Numbered from the stretch's first letter, positions 44,530-53,034 are shown. The stretch is 64,000 nt of DNA from Sediminibacterium soli (GCF_009939225.1 NZ_JAACJR010000008.1:1051107-1115106); one strand, 5' to 3'. A program made the numbers and translations. The notes: generated by a model not told the origin, from the letters alone.

Positions 44530-45603
44530 CTATTTAAACGAATTCACAAACTGCTCGATCGCTTCCGCAGACAGTTTTTCTTTGCCCGATGCGATGACGA
44601 TGCGATAGCGGAAACTGACCGATTGGCCTTTGGCAAGTTTAAAATCCATGGCTTCCTTATTGTTCGAGAACACTTTCTGGCCAAGCGGGTTGGCTGCAAA
44701 AAGGCCGTAGTTGCGTGCGTGCCAGTAAGTGGGGTAACCGGGATTCTTCGGGTGGTCTATAACGGCAATACTGATCACATCATCGCCTTTTCTGCCATAC
44801 ATCATACACCAGTTGCCACGGGTGCCCCATGCGGCATCTCCTTCCTTACCTGCAGAAGTAAGGTAGTTACCGCTGGTGGTTTTGTCTTTGGGCGCGGTTA
44901 CCCTGGTTACGTTGCCGTTATCATCTTTGTACTCTTTTGTTTGGGTGATGGGCAGTTCCAGTTCATGCGCCACACGTAATCCGAGCAGGCCGTCTTTGGC
45001 ATCGGGGAACGAAACATCCTGCACAGCCGTCAGTTCGGTTATACGGTCTATCATGCGGATATTGTCGCCGGCCTCAAAACCAAAACTCGTTTTTTCCTGC
45101 AGCAACACGTCTTTCTGCTGGTTGGTCCAGTCTGCCGCATAACTGAGTTTGCCCCTGGGGCCGCTTTGTGTTTCGAGGATCTTTGCCGTCCTGATCCAGC
45201 CATAGTTCTTTTTCTTATCGGCTGCTATCGCGAATGAATTGTTCCAGAAATCCAGTCCGTTCACTTTCTCATAGTTGAACCACAGTCCGATATGATGCGG
45301 ATGATCGGTAGGATCATTTGGCTGCGGATGCCAGGGAAAACCGCGGGTGATCATTTGTCCGTCTGCAGCATAAATGGGGTAGAGAAAAGGCTTCTCCATC
45401 GTATCGGTATAGATAAAATCGGTAAAGGGTTTTCCGCCTACCGCGATGCTGATTTTCTGCTGCCCCGCAACAGGTGATACGGTGACAGCATTCCGCTGCG
45501 CCGAAGCAAAGAAAGGAAGGAGGAAGAAAACAATGGCACAACCTGCCTGCCGGAAAGCATGGCTCGAAGCGTTGAAAATTTGAAAATGGATTTGGGGCTT
45601 CAT
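44530..45603 (-). CDS. DUF6807 (PF14100, 'PmoA') family exported protein
   Basis: This 357-residue protein has a signal-peptide-like N-terminus (CAIVFFLLPFFASAQ). The body carries TRGFPWHPQPNDPTDHPHHIGLWF and LDFWNN, the hallmark of PF14100. The Pfam nickname PmoA does not mean methane monooxygenase. Members are common in polysaccharide utilisation regions of Bacteroidota, with unknown activity; the conserved HPHH may bind metal or sugar. It is last in the kdgA-transporter-DUF6807 run. I prefer the ATG at 45603. Confidence 0.8.
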   Translation of the reverse strand: MKPQIHFQIFNASSHAFRQAGCAIVFFLLPFFASAQRNAVTVSPVAGQQKISIAVGGKPFTDFIYTDTMEKPFLYPIYAADGQMITRGFPWHPQPNDPTDHPHHIGLWFNYEKVNGLDFWNNSFAIAADKKKNYGWIRTAKILETQSGPRGKLSYAADWTNQQKDVLLQEKTSFGFEAGDNIRMIDRITELTAVQDVSFPDAKDGLLGLRVAHELELPITQTKEYKDDNGNVTRVTAPKDKTTSGNYLTSAGKEGDAAWGTRGNWCMMYGRKGDDVISIAVIDHPKNPGYPTYWHARNYGLFAANPLGQKVFSNNKEAMDFKLAKGQSVSFRYRIVIASGKEKLSAEAIEQFVNSFK

Positions 45604-45656
45604 TGCTTTTTTATTTATGGCTGGTAAATGCTGTCGCATTTTCGGGTTTTCAAATT
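45570..45656. repeat. family D words around the DUF6807 gene start
   Basis: The word gttgaaaatttgaaaatgg lies inside the first codons of the DUF6807 gene, and gggttttcaaatt lies at the 3' end of the MFS gene. The two face each other, as in the copies at 38761 and 19828. The copy is degenerate. Confidence 0.4.
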
Positions 45657-46959
45657 AAACGATCGGTTTTGTTTTTTTCATAAGCAACTGCATGATCACC
45701 CATGCAAGCAGGTAGGCAACGGCACACACGATAAACATAATGTAATAGGCCGTCTCTATCTGGTTAATGGAACGGTAATGCAGAAAAATATTTTTCTGTA
45801 CAAGCCAGGTAAGAAAGATACCGCCGATCGATCCAAACATACCGCCAATACCGGTTACGGATGCCGTGGCTTTTTTAGGGAACATATCACTCACCGTGGT
45901 AAAGATATTCGCGCTCCATGCCTGGTGTGCCGATGCCGCAATGCCGATCACCAATACCGCCAGCCATTTATCCACCGAACCCAGTACAAGCGCAAACAGA
46001 ATGGGTACCACGCAGAATGCATAGATCAGCATAGCTATTTTCCTTGCCCTTGCAACGGTCCAGCCTTTTTTGTTGATGAAATACATCGGCAGCCAGCCAC
46101 CGAAAACACTGCCGAAAGTGGAGATAATGAATACCACAGCCACGTAGGGAGCGGCATCCGCGGTGGATATATTGTATTTGCTTCCGAAAAAATCGGGTAA
46201 CCAGAAAATATAGAACCACCAGATCGGGTCGGTCAAAAATTTACCGATGGAGAATGCCCAGGTCTGCGGAAAGGTCAGCAGTTTTCCCCATGACAGTTTA
46301 GGCGAAGTATCGTCCGCTACAGGCGCTTCATCCTTATCGCTTTCTATATAAGCCAGCTCGGCGGCGTCCAGTTTTTTGTGTCTGCGCGGCACTTCGTACA
46401 GCATGAACCAGAATATCAGCCAGATAAAACCCAGCAAACCCGTTACGATAAAGGCCGACTGCCATCCCCAGTGGTGTAACATATAGGGAACAACAAGCGG
46501 CGTTACGATAGCGCCCACATTGGCGCCTGAATTCAATATGCCAAAGGCAAAAGCGCGTTCTTTTTTTGGGAACCATTCTGCCGCCGTTTTATTGGCCGCG
46601 GGGAAATTGCCTGCTTCGGCCAATCCCAGTGCGCCCCTTACGATCTTGAACCCCAACACGGTATTTACAAAACCGGTGGCCACGCCGGCAATGCTCCACA
46701 ATCCGGTGGCTACCGCGTAGCCTATTTTGGTGCCCAGTTTATCGATAACACCGCCTGCGCCCAGCAAACCGATGGCGTAGAATATTTTGAAAGTGATCTC
46801 CACGTCGGCATAATCACCGTCTGTCCACCCGTAGGTAGTGGTGAAAGTGGATTTCAGAAAGCTGATCACGCTTCTGTCGATATAATTAATGGTAGTGGCA
46901 AAAAACAACAATCCGCATATTCGCCAGCGGTACTTGCCTATTTTTTCTGCTGTATTCAT
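45655..46959 (-). CDS. MFS hexuronate-type transporter
   Basis: This 434-residue protein has twelve membrane helices. NYIDRSVISFLKSTF after helix 1 and GLAEAGNFPAANKTAAEWFPKKER are typical of the anion:cation symporter branch that includes the hexuronate transporter ExuT. With kdgA 30 bp upstream and the uronate genes beyond, it probably imports galacturonate, glucuronate or unsaturated uronides with protons. The exact substrate is inference, so no symbol is given. Confidence 0.88.
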   Translation of the reverse strand: MNTAEKIGKYRWRICGLLFFATTINYIDRSVISFLKSTFTTTYGWTDGDYADVEITFKIFYAIGLLGAGGVIDKLGTKIGYAVATGLWSIAGVATGFVNTVLGFKIVRGALGLAEAGNFPAANKTAAEWFPKKERAFAFGILNSGANVGAIVTPLVVPYMLHHWGWQSAFIVTGLLGFIWLIFWFMLYEVPRRHKKLDAAELAYIESDKDEAPVADDTSPKLSWGKLLTFPQTWAFSIGKFLTDPIWWFYIFWLPDFFGSKYNISTADAAPYVAVVFIISTFGSVFGGWLPMYFINKKGWTVARARKIAMLIYAFCVVPILFALVLGSVDKWLAVLVIGIAASAHQAWSANIFTTVSDMFPKKATASVTGIGGMFGSIGGIFLTWLVQKNIFLHYRSINQIETAYYIMFIVCAVAYLLAWVIMQLLMKKTKPIV

Positions 46960-46989
46960 AAGTGGGGTTTGTCTGAAAAGAGACGGAAA

Positions 46990-47655
46990 TTATTTTGATT
47001 TGACAGAGGAGACGATCTCCATAGCCTGTTTGGTGGCCGCGGTTATCTGCGCATAGTCCTTTGCTTCGAGCAGTTGTTTGGTGATCAGTTTGCTGCCCAT
47101 TCCCACGGCGCATACGCCGGCTTTGAACCATCCGGCAATATTGTCTTTATCGAGCTCTACGCCGCCGGTGGGCATAAACAAAAGACCGGGAAACAGTTCT
47201 TTGATGGCAGACAGGAACCCGGGGCCGAGGATATTGCCAGGGAACAGTTTGATCATTTTTGCACCCATGGTTTCGGCTTTGATGATTTCCGAGGGCGTCA
47301 TACAGCCGGGCACCCAGAGCATCTGGTTCCTGTCGGCAACTTCCGCCACCGATTCCACCAGGCCCGGGCAGATGATATAGTCCGTTCCGGCATCGATAAA
47401 CTGCTGTGCCATCTCGCCGTTCTTGATGGTGCCGATACCCAGGTGCATGCCTTTCAGTTCGGTATCGCAGATCCTGCGCATTTCTTTAAAATTGGTGAGT
47501 GCCGCTTCGCCGCGGTTGGTGTATTCAACAGCACGTATGCCTGCGGCATAAAGGGCTTTCAGCACTTCGATGCTGACGGTGGTATCTTTATAAAAATACA
47601 GAGGTAAAATGCCCTGCTCCGGGATCAGTGAGAGTATCTCCGCTTTCTTTTCCAT
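46990..47655 (-). CDS. kdgA: 2-keto-3-deoxy-6-phosphogluconate aldolase
   Basis: This 221-residue class I aldolase splits KDPG into pyruvate and glyceraldehyde 3-phosphate. The Schiff-base lysine is in AKMIKLFPGNILGPGF, and the catalytic glutamate is in VEYTNRGEAAL. Length is standard. It is divergent from kdgK, and a perfect operator-like palindrome lies between them, so the two are probably controlled together. Confidence 0.95.
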   Translation of the reverse strand: MEKKAEILSLIPEQGILPLYFYKDTTVSIEVLKALYAAGIRAVEYTNRGEAALTNFKEMRRICDTELKGMHLGIGTIKNGEMAQQFIDAGTDYIICPGLVESVAEVADRNQMLWVPGCMTPSEIIKAETMGAKMIKLFPGNILGPGFLSAIKELFPGLLFMPTGGVELDKDNIAGWFKAGVCAVGMGSKLITKQLLEAKDYAQITAATKQAMEIVSSVKSK

Positions 47656-47685
47656 ATAGCAATTTTTTCGCGTAGCAATGTTATT

Positions 47686-47693
47686 GAAATCTA
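47686..47693 (-). promoter_or_regulatory. -7-like element for kdgA
   Basis: On the minus strand the octamer is TAGATTTC (7 of 8 to TAnnTTTG), 30 bp before the kdgA ATG. The palindrome at 47713-47730 lies about 20-37 bp upstream of it, over the expected -33 region, so a bound repressor would block this promoter. Confidence 0.45.
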
Positions 47694-47712
47694 TAGAACC
47701 GACTGTTTTTAT

Positions 47713-47730
47713 TACGCAAACGTTTGCGTA
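47713..47730. promoter_or_regulatory. LacI-family operator between kdgA and kdgK
   Basis: The sequence tacgcaaacgtttgcgta is a perfect 18-bp palindrome with a central CG, the usual form of LacI/GalR-family sites. It lies in the divergent kdgA-kdgK gap. The regulator is not encoded in the window. Confidence 0.8.
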
Positions 47731-47864
47731 TTTTTCAGTGAATTCTATCAGCGATTTCTTTTCCGGTCAGGGATTAATGGGCAACTTTACAGACTGGCAG
47801 GCTCGAAAGTTAGCCATATATCTGAAAAAAGTTACGATTTAAACAAAAAACTAACGAGAATTTT

Positions 47865-48890
47865 ATGTCAAAAAAAGTAGTTACCCTCGGCGAGATCATG
47901 ATGCGTCTCTCCACTCCGGGTTTTGAAAGATTTGTTCAAAGCGACAGTTTCGATGTTACCTATGGCGGCGGCGAAGCCAATGTGGCTGTTGCGGTTTCCA
48001 ACTATGGGTTGAATGGCGTGTTTGTAACAAAAGTTCCCGAGAACGCGCTGGGCCAGGCTGCCATCAACCATATCCGTCGTTACGGCGTGAATACACAGTT
48101 TATTGCGCGTGGCGGAAAACGTCTTGGTATCTACTTCCTGGAAACAGGCGCTTCCATGCGTGCCTCGCAGGTGATCTATGACCGCGCGGGCGCGTCCATT
48201 GCCGATGTTGACATCAGCGAATTTGATTTTGACAAAATACTCGATGGCGCCAGCTGGTTCCATACCACCGGTATCACACCCGCCCTCAGCGACAAGGCCG
48301 CCGCGCTCACCGAAGCGGCGCTGAAAGCAGCAAAAGCAAAAGGCATCACCACCAGCATAGACCTTAACTACCGCAAAAAACTGTGGAGCAAGGAAAAAGC
48401 GCGGGAAGTGATGAGCAGGCTCTGCCAGTATGTGGATGTATGTATCGGCAACGAAGAAGATGCGGAAACAACACTGGGCTTTAAGGCGGAAGGCACCGAT
48501 GTAACCAAGGGCGAGCTGAACCTCGACGGTTACAAAAGCGTGTTCAAACAAATGAAAGAGAAATTCGGTTTCAAATACATCGCATCCACGCTGCGCGAAA
48601 GCCATAGCGCTTCCGACAACGGATGGAGCGCCCTGGTATACGACGGAAACGAATTCTATCATACCCGCCAGTACGAAGTGCGTATCGTTGACCGTGTGGG
48701 CAGCGGTGATTCTTTTGCCAGCGGTTTTATCTACGGCCTGGTAACCAATATGCCGATGAGTGAGGCCGCCGAATTCGGCGTTGCGGCCTCCGCCCTCAAA
48801 CATACCATACCCGGCGACCTGAACCATGCCACACTTGGCGAGGTAAAAGACCTGATGAAAGGTGACGGATCGGGCAGGGTGCAGCGGTAG
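47865..48890 (+). CDS. kdgK: 2-keto-3-deoxygluconate kinase
   Basis: This 341-residue PfkB-family sugar kinase phosphorylates KDG to KDPG, the substrate of KdgA. It opens VVTLGEIMMRLSTPG, has the substrate-binding GGGEANVAVAVSNYGLN, and ends with the anion-hole and catalytic aspartate motif DRVGSGDSFASGFIYGL. It is divergent from kdgA across the operator. Its TAG stop is followed at once by family A repeats. Confidence 0.94.
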   Translation: MSKKVVTLGEIMMRLSTPGFERFVQSDSFDVTYGGGEANVAVAVSNYGLNGVFVTKVPENALGQAAINHIRRYGVNTQFIARGGKRLGIYFLETGASMRASQVIYDRAGASIADVDISEFDFDKILDGASWFHTTGITPALSDKAAALTEAALKAAKAKGITTSIDLNYRKKLWSKEKAREVMSRLCQYVDVCIGNEEDAETTLGFKAEGTDVTKGELNLDGYKSVFKQMKEKFGFKYIASTLRESHSASDNGWSALVYDGNEFYHTRQYEVRIVDRVGSGDSFASGFIYGLVTNMPMSEAAEFGVAASALKHTIPGDLNHATLGEVKDLMKGDGSGRVQR

Positions 48891-48989
48891 GGAACAGATG
48901 AACAGGGGAACAGATGAACAAGGAATAACGAATAGCGATCGGAGGTTTTGTTTGAACGGCGGAAGTTTGTTATTTCCTGTTTATCTGTT
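48890..48989. repeat. family A repeat, copy 3, after kdgK
   Basis: Directly after the kdgK stop come ggaacagatgaacagggg and gaacagatgaacaaggaa, then gatcgga (48938-48944). The 21-mer at 48909-48929 is mirrored at 48969-48989 with 18 of 21 bases matching. The order (stop codon, 15-mer words, gatcgga, spacer, mirrored words) is the same as at 30222 and 34712. Confidence 0.75.
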
Positions 48990-49043
48990 ACGTATTTTCA
49001 TCATGCCAATTTCAAAATTTCTCATTTACCAATCCAGCATAAA

Positions 49044-49496
49044 ATGATCCTTGACAGTTTAACTGCGGCAGACAAGTACGTTTCGCTGCATCCGTTGTTT
49101 GCGAAAGCTTTTGAATACATCAGCAAGACCGACCTGGCTGCACTTGAAACGGGTAAGTTTGACATTGACGGCGATAAGCTGCGTGGCATCGTATCCGATA
49201 AAGAAGGCACCACTGCGGAGGCTTCAACCGCAAAATTCGAGTGCCATAACGCGCATATCGATATCCAGGTATGTATCCGCGGCAAAGAGACCATCGGCTG
49301 GAAACCGCGAGGTACCTGCACTTCGCCAAAAGGTGACTACAACCCTGAAAAAGACGTATTGTTCTACAGCGATGCACCGGATATGTTCTTCGGCATGACC
49401 GACAGCCAGTTCGTCATTTTCTATCCCGAAGATGTGCACGCACCCATGATCGGTGAGGGAATGATCAAGAAGCTGGTGATAAAAGTGAAGATCTGA
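49044..49496 (+). CDS. YhcH/YjgK/YiaL-family protein (DUF386)
   Basis: This 150-residue cupin-like protein shows the family motifs AKFECHNAHIDIQVCIRG and FYPEDVHAPMIG...KKLVIKVK, whose E/H residues would bind a metal. Relatives lie in operons for sialic acid, uronate and other acid sugars and may act as sugar anomerases or isomerases. Here it follows kdgK by 153 bp of family A repeat. The ATG at 49044 (MILDSLTAADKY) is clearly the start. Confidence 0.88.
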   Translation: MILDSLTAADKYVSLHPLFAKAFEYISKTDLAALETGKFDIDGDKLRGIVSDKEGTTAEASTAKFECHNAHIDIQVCIRGKETIGWKPRGTCTSPKGDYNPEKDVLFYSDAPDMFFGMTDSQFVIFYPEDVHAPMIGEGMIKKLVIKVKI

Positions 49497-49509
49497 CAAC
49501 TGAAAACAA

Positions 49510-49561
49510 AAAAGCCAGAACTGAAAGGAATTGTATCTCCTTCTTTTCAGTTCTGGCTTTT
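49510..49561. terminator. bidirectional terminator between the YhcH-like gene and kduI
   Basis: The 17-nt arms aaaagccagaactgaaa (49510-49526) and tttcagttctggctttt (49545-49561) are exact complements around an 18-nt loop. A/T runs on the outer sides give T-rich tails on both strands. It sits between two convergent genes. Confidence 0.85.
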
Positions 49562-49584
49562 CAGTTTCTTTTCCTGTCAGGCTA

Positions 49585-50415
49585 TCACTTCATCTCCGCA
49601 ATCGCCACGGGATCCATATCGGTGAAAGTATAATTCTCACCTGCCATTGCCCAGATAAACCCGTAGTTGGTGGTACCGGGGCCGCAATGCACAGACCAGG
49701 GCGGTGATATCACCGCTTCGTGGTTGGCCATTACAATATGACGCGTTTGCTGCGGCTCGCCCATAAGATGGAATATGCGCTGTGGTTCGGGTACATCGAA
49801 ATAGAAATACACTTCCATTCTCCTGGTATGCGTATGCGGCGGCACCGAATTCCACACACTTCCCTCGCTTAATACCGTAAGCCCCATTACCAGCTGGCAG
49901 CTCTGAATGCCATCCGCATGAATGTATTTGTAAATGGTGCGTTTGTTGGAGGTGGTTGTATCGCCCAATGCAACAGGCGATGCCTCGTCTTTGGTCATCT
50001 TGCGGTTAGGATAGCTGTGATGCGCCGGTGCGGACAACAGGAAAAAATCGGCGGGTTTATCTGCTGACTTACTGGCGAAAGAAACTTTCTGTGTTCCCTT
50101 ACCAAGGTACAGGGCATCGAGTTTCTTCAGTTCATAGGTTACACCGTCCGCTTCCACCACACCTTCTCCGCCCACATTGATAATGCCCAGCTCCCTGCGC
50201 ATCAGAAAATAATCCGCACGCAGTTCGGCTTCATTGGGCAGTTCCATTTTACGGGAAACCGGTTTTACACCGCCGATGATCACGCGGTCGTAATGCGAGT
50301 ATACCAGTTTCAGGGCATCCTGTTTAACAAGATCCTGCACAAGGAAATTGGCACGCAACTCTTCGGTACACATGCCTTTCACTTCTTTCGGGCTTGACTG
50401 AAAACGTATTTCCAT
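49585..50415 (-). CDS. kduI: 5-dehydro-4-deoxy-D-glucuronate isomerase
   Basis: This 276-residue cupin isomerase converts the ring-opened unsaturated uronate (DKI, 5-keto-4-deoxyuronate) to 2,5-diketo-3-deoxygluconate. The zinc-binding motif is NSVPPHTHTRRMEVYFYF, and the C-terminal VHCGPGTTNYGFIWAMAGEN is typical. It is the last gene of the gapN-kduD-kduI block, ending at the strong hairpin. A family E repeat lies between it and kduD. Confidence 0.95.
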   Translation of the reverse strand: MEIRFQSSPKEVKGMCTEELRANFLVQDLVKQDALKLVYSHYDRVIIGGVKPVSRKMELPNEAELRADYFLMRRELGIINVGGEGVVEADGVTYELKKLDALYLGKGTQKVSFASKSADKPADFFLLSAPAHHSYPNRKMTKDEASPVALGDTTTSNKRTIYKYIHADGIQSCQLVMGLTVLSEGSVWNSVPPHTHTRRMEVYFYFDVPEPQRIFHLMGEPQQTRHIVMANHEAVISPPWSVHCGPGTTNYGFIWAMAGENYTFTDMDPVAIAEMK

Positions 50416-50469
50416 GGTTGTTGATTGATTGGTTGCAAGTATTACATACTGCGGATTGTATTGTTACTT

Positions 50470-50527
50470 GGTTTAATGGCTGTATGGTTATCTGTTCAGA
50501 CAGTTTAACAAGGTAACCATTTAACCC
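50470..50527. repeat. family E word repeat between kduD and kduI
   Basis: The words gtttaatggctgtatggtt and, mirrored, aaggtaaccatttaaccc occupy the gap. The first is nearly the reverse complement of the copy at 14713-14739. Words related to tta-aatgg...ttacct face each other. Confidence 0.5.
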
Positions 50528-50531
50528 TCAT

Positions 50532-51296
50532 CTATCTTCCCATCCATCCTCCGTCCACCACCAGTATGGTTCCGTTTACATAGCTGGCTGCTTCGGAAGC
50601 GAGGAATATGGTCGGGCCTTTGAAATCTTCGGGTTTTCCCCATCGTCCTGCGGGTATACGCGATAAGATCGAAGCACTTCTGTCGGGGTCGTTGCGCAAC
50701 GCTTCGGTATTATCGGTGGCGATATAACCCGGTGCAATCCCGTTCACGTTCACACCTTTCGACGCCCATTCGTTGGCAAGCGCTTTTACCAGGCTGCTCA
50801 GCGCACCTTTGCTTGCCGCGTACCCCGGAACGGTGATACCGCCCTGGAAACTCAGCAATGAACAGGTAAAGATGATCTTGCCGCTGCCTCTTTCGATCAT
50901 ATGCCGGCCTATTTCCCTTGCAATGATAAAGGGTGCATCGAGGTTGATGGCAAGAACGGTATCCCAGTATTCATCGGGATGTTCTGCCGCAGGCTTGCGC
51001 ATAATGGTGCCCGCATTGTTGACAAGGATATCGATGGCCGGGTTCTCTGCCAGGACTTTTTCAAGAAATGCATGCACCGATTCTCTTTTGGAGAGATCGG
51101 CGGCATAGGCTTTGAAAGAACGCCCTGTTGCCTTCACCTCTTTTTCAATCTCGCTGCCCGAGAGCGCCAGTGTTGCGGATACCCCGATGATATCTGCGCC
51201 CGCTTCGGCCAGGCCCAGCGCCATGGCTTTGCCGATGCCTTTGTTGCAACCTGTTACCAGGGCAACTTTTCCGGTAAGATCAAACGATGTAGCCAT
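50532..51296 (-). CDS. kduD: 2-dehydro-3-deoxy-D-gluconate 5-dehydrogenase
   Basis: This 254-residue short-chain dehydrogenase reduces 2,5-diketo-3-deoxygluconate to KDG. It has the nucleotide motif VTGCNKGIGKAMALGL, NNAG at the end of beta-4 and the catalytic pair in VPGYAASKGAL with serine in FTCSLLSFQ. The neighbour kduI makes this function likely among the many SDRs. It starts 1 bp after the gapN stop. Confidence 0.93.
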   Translation of the reverse strand: MATSFDLTGKVALVTGCNKGIGKAMALGLAEAGADIIGVSATLALSGSEIEKEVKATGRSFKAYAADLSKRESVHAFLEKVLAENPAIDILVNNAGTIMRKPAAEHPDEYWDTVLAINLDAPFIIAREIGRHMIERGSGKIIFTCSLLSFQGGITVPGYAASKGALSSLVKALANEWASKGVNVNGIAPGYIATDNTEALRNDPDRSASILSRIPAGRWGKPEDFKGPTIFLASEAASYVNGTILVVDGGWMGR

Positions 51297-51297
51297 A

Positions 51298-52923
51298 TCA
51301 GAATATAAACTTGGTGCTTAAGAAATTGGATTCATGCTCGCTTACGATCTCATTGATCAGGTGCTTGTTGGCATCGGTGAGTTTAGCCGCCACCAGCGAA
51401 CGGATCGAGAAAGAACGCAATGCATCCACCACCGACAGGGTTCCTTCAGCGCTGTCTTTTCTTCCCGTGAACGGAAATACATCCGGTCCGCGCTGGCACT
51501 GGCAGTTGATGTTTACACGGCTTACCTGGTTTACCAGCGGATCGATCAGTGAAGCAACCTCTTTTTCATCATTGCTGAAGATACTCACCTGCTGGCCGTG
51601 CGTGGACTCGATCAGGTAGTCGATGGTTTCTTCCAGGTTGCGGAAGGGCACCACGGGGATCAGCGGGCCGAATTGCTCCTCGCGGTACAATTTCATATCG
51701 CGGTTTACCGGATACATTACGGCAGGGTATACGAACGATTCAACCGCCGTACCGCCGTTCTCATTCATCACGCTTGCGCCGTTCTCCACCGCATTCTCGA
51801 TGCATTCCCTGAGATAGGCGGGTTTGCCCGGCTCGGGCAGCGGCGTTAACGCCACGCCTGCTTCCCAGGGCATGCCATATTTCAGTTTGTTGACAGCAGC
51901 GGATAACTGCTCCACAAATTCATCGGCGATGCTTTTGTGCACGAATACGATCTTCAGCGCTGTACAGCGCTGGCCGTTGAATGAAAGACTGCCCAGAACG
52001 GTCTCCTGTACGGCAAGTTTGATATCGGCGTGTTTGGTGATGATGGCCGCATTTTTTGCATCCAGTCCCAGTATCGCACGCAGGCGGTTCACTTTGGGAT
52101 GCAGTTTCTTCAGCTCGTTGGCCACTTTACTGGAACCGATCAGGGTAAGCACATCCACTTTGCCGGACTGCATCAACCCCGGAACGATCACATTGCCACG
52201 GCCATAGATCGTATTTACAACGCCTTTCGGGAAACAATCCCTGAATGCCTTGAGCAAAGGATAATGCAATAAAGTACCATGCTTCGGAGGTTTGAACAGC
52301 AGGGTATTGCCCATGATGATCGCGGGGATCAGCGTTGTAAAGGTTTCGTTCAGCGGGTAATTGAATGGCCCCATGCACAGCACCACACCCAGCGGCGACC
52401 GGCGTATCTGCGCGGCAATGCCCTGTTCGATGGTAAAACGCGATGAGTCACGGTCTATGTCTTTCAGTGCATCGATGGTTGCATAAATGTATTCAACGGT
52501 CCTGTCGAATTCTTTTACCGAGTCAGAATAGGATTTACCGATCTCCCACATGATCAGTTTCACCACGATATCTTTCTGCTCATGCATTTTGCCGATGAAT
52601 TTCTCCACGCAGGCAATACGGTCCGAAATATTCATGGTTGGCCACTGACCGCGGCCATTGTCATAAGCCGCCACTGCGGCATCCAGCGCTTCAAAAGCTT
52701 CCTTCTCTGTACAAATGGGATAAGTGCCTATCAACTTTCGTTTCAACCCGCTTTCGGTTCTGATACAAACCGGCGAATACACTTCATGAACGGTCCCGTC
52801 CCATGATTTCATTTCACCATTGCATAAATATTCGCGCTGGTGAATCTCTTCTGCAAGTGCATACTGTGCAGGAATTGCTGATTCCTGAACGAATATGCCT
52901 GCCAATTGTTCTGTAAATGACAT
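51298..52923 (-). CDS. GAPN-type NADP-dependent aldehyde dehydrogenase
   Basis: This 541-residue aldehyde dehydrogenase resembles non-phosphorylating glyceraldehyde-3-phosphate dehydrogenase, which makes 3-phosphoglycerate and NADPH. The catalytic cysteine is C320 in FNGQRCTALKIVF, and the C-terminal NCQCQRGPDVFPFTGRKDS is typical of GAPN. At the place of the usual LELGGK motif it reads LGLDAKN (285-291), so the general-base glutamate appears as G286. In this operon it would use the triose phosphate from KdgA; an alternative is a uronate-derived semialdehyde. The ATG at 52923 is chosen. An operator-like site lies 96 bp upstream. Confidence 0.82.
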   Translation of the reverse strand: MSFTEQLAGIFVQESAIPAQYALAEEIHQREYLCNGEMKSWDGTVHEVYSPVCIRTESGLKRKLIGTYPICTEKEAFEALDAAVAAYDNGRGQWPTMNISDRIACVEKFIGKMHEQKDIVVKLIMWEIGKSYSDSVKEFDRTVEYIYATIDALKDIDRDSSRFTIEQGIAAQIRRSPLGVVLCMGPFNYPLNETFTTLIPAIIMGNTLLFKPPKHGTLLHYPLLKAFRDCFPKGVVNTIYGRGNVIVPGLMQSGKVDVLTLIGSSKVANELKKLHPKVNRLRAILGLDAKNAAIITKHADIKLAVQETVLGSLSFNGQRCTALKIVFVHKSIADEFVEQLSAAVNKLKYGMPWEAGVALTPLPEPGKPAYLRECIENAVENGASVMNENGGTAVESFVYPAVMYPVNRDMKLYREEQFGPLIPVVPFRNLEETIDYLIESTHGQQVSIFSNDEKEVASLIDPLVNQVSRVNINCQCQRGPDVFPFTGRKDSAEGTLSVVDALRSFSIRSLVAAKLTDANKHLINEIVSEHESNFLSTKFIF

Positions 52924-53018
52924 ACGTAAAATTAACTGATTATTTTCTGATACGTGTTTAAGCAATGTCTTGGGCATGCAAAGCTTAGACTTTCTCTGCG
53001 ATGTTAGACGGATTAATT

Positions 53019-53034
53019 ACGAAAACGATTGCAT
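53019..53034. promoter_or_regulatory. second LacI-type operator-like site, upstream of gapN-kduD-kduI
   Basis: The sequence acgaaaacgattgcat matches 13 of 16 bases of the inner palindrome acgcaaacgtttgcgt found between kdgA and kdgK. It lies in the 184-bp gap between uxaC and gapN, which could hold an internal promoter. Confidence 0.45.

Noticed and set aside
44341..44979. Open frame on the + strand overlapping the DUF6807 gene
   Set aside because: It starts in the mirrored word-repeat gap and then runs antisense to the DUF6807 gene, with no recognisable domain.
44530..45603. Methane monooxygenase subunit PmoA
   Set aside because: The Pfam nickname is misleading. The protein is soluble and exported, lies in a uronate locus, and no pmoB or pmoC genes exist here.
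47713..47730. CRP-type site
   Set aside because: CRP sites have TGTGA and TCACA halves with a 6-bp spacer. This palindrome is continuous with a central CG, as in LacI-family sites.
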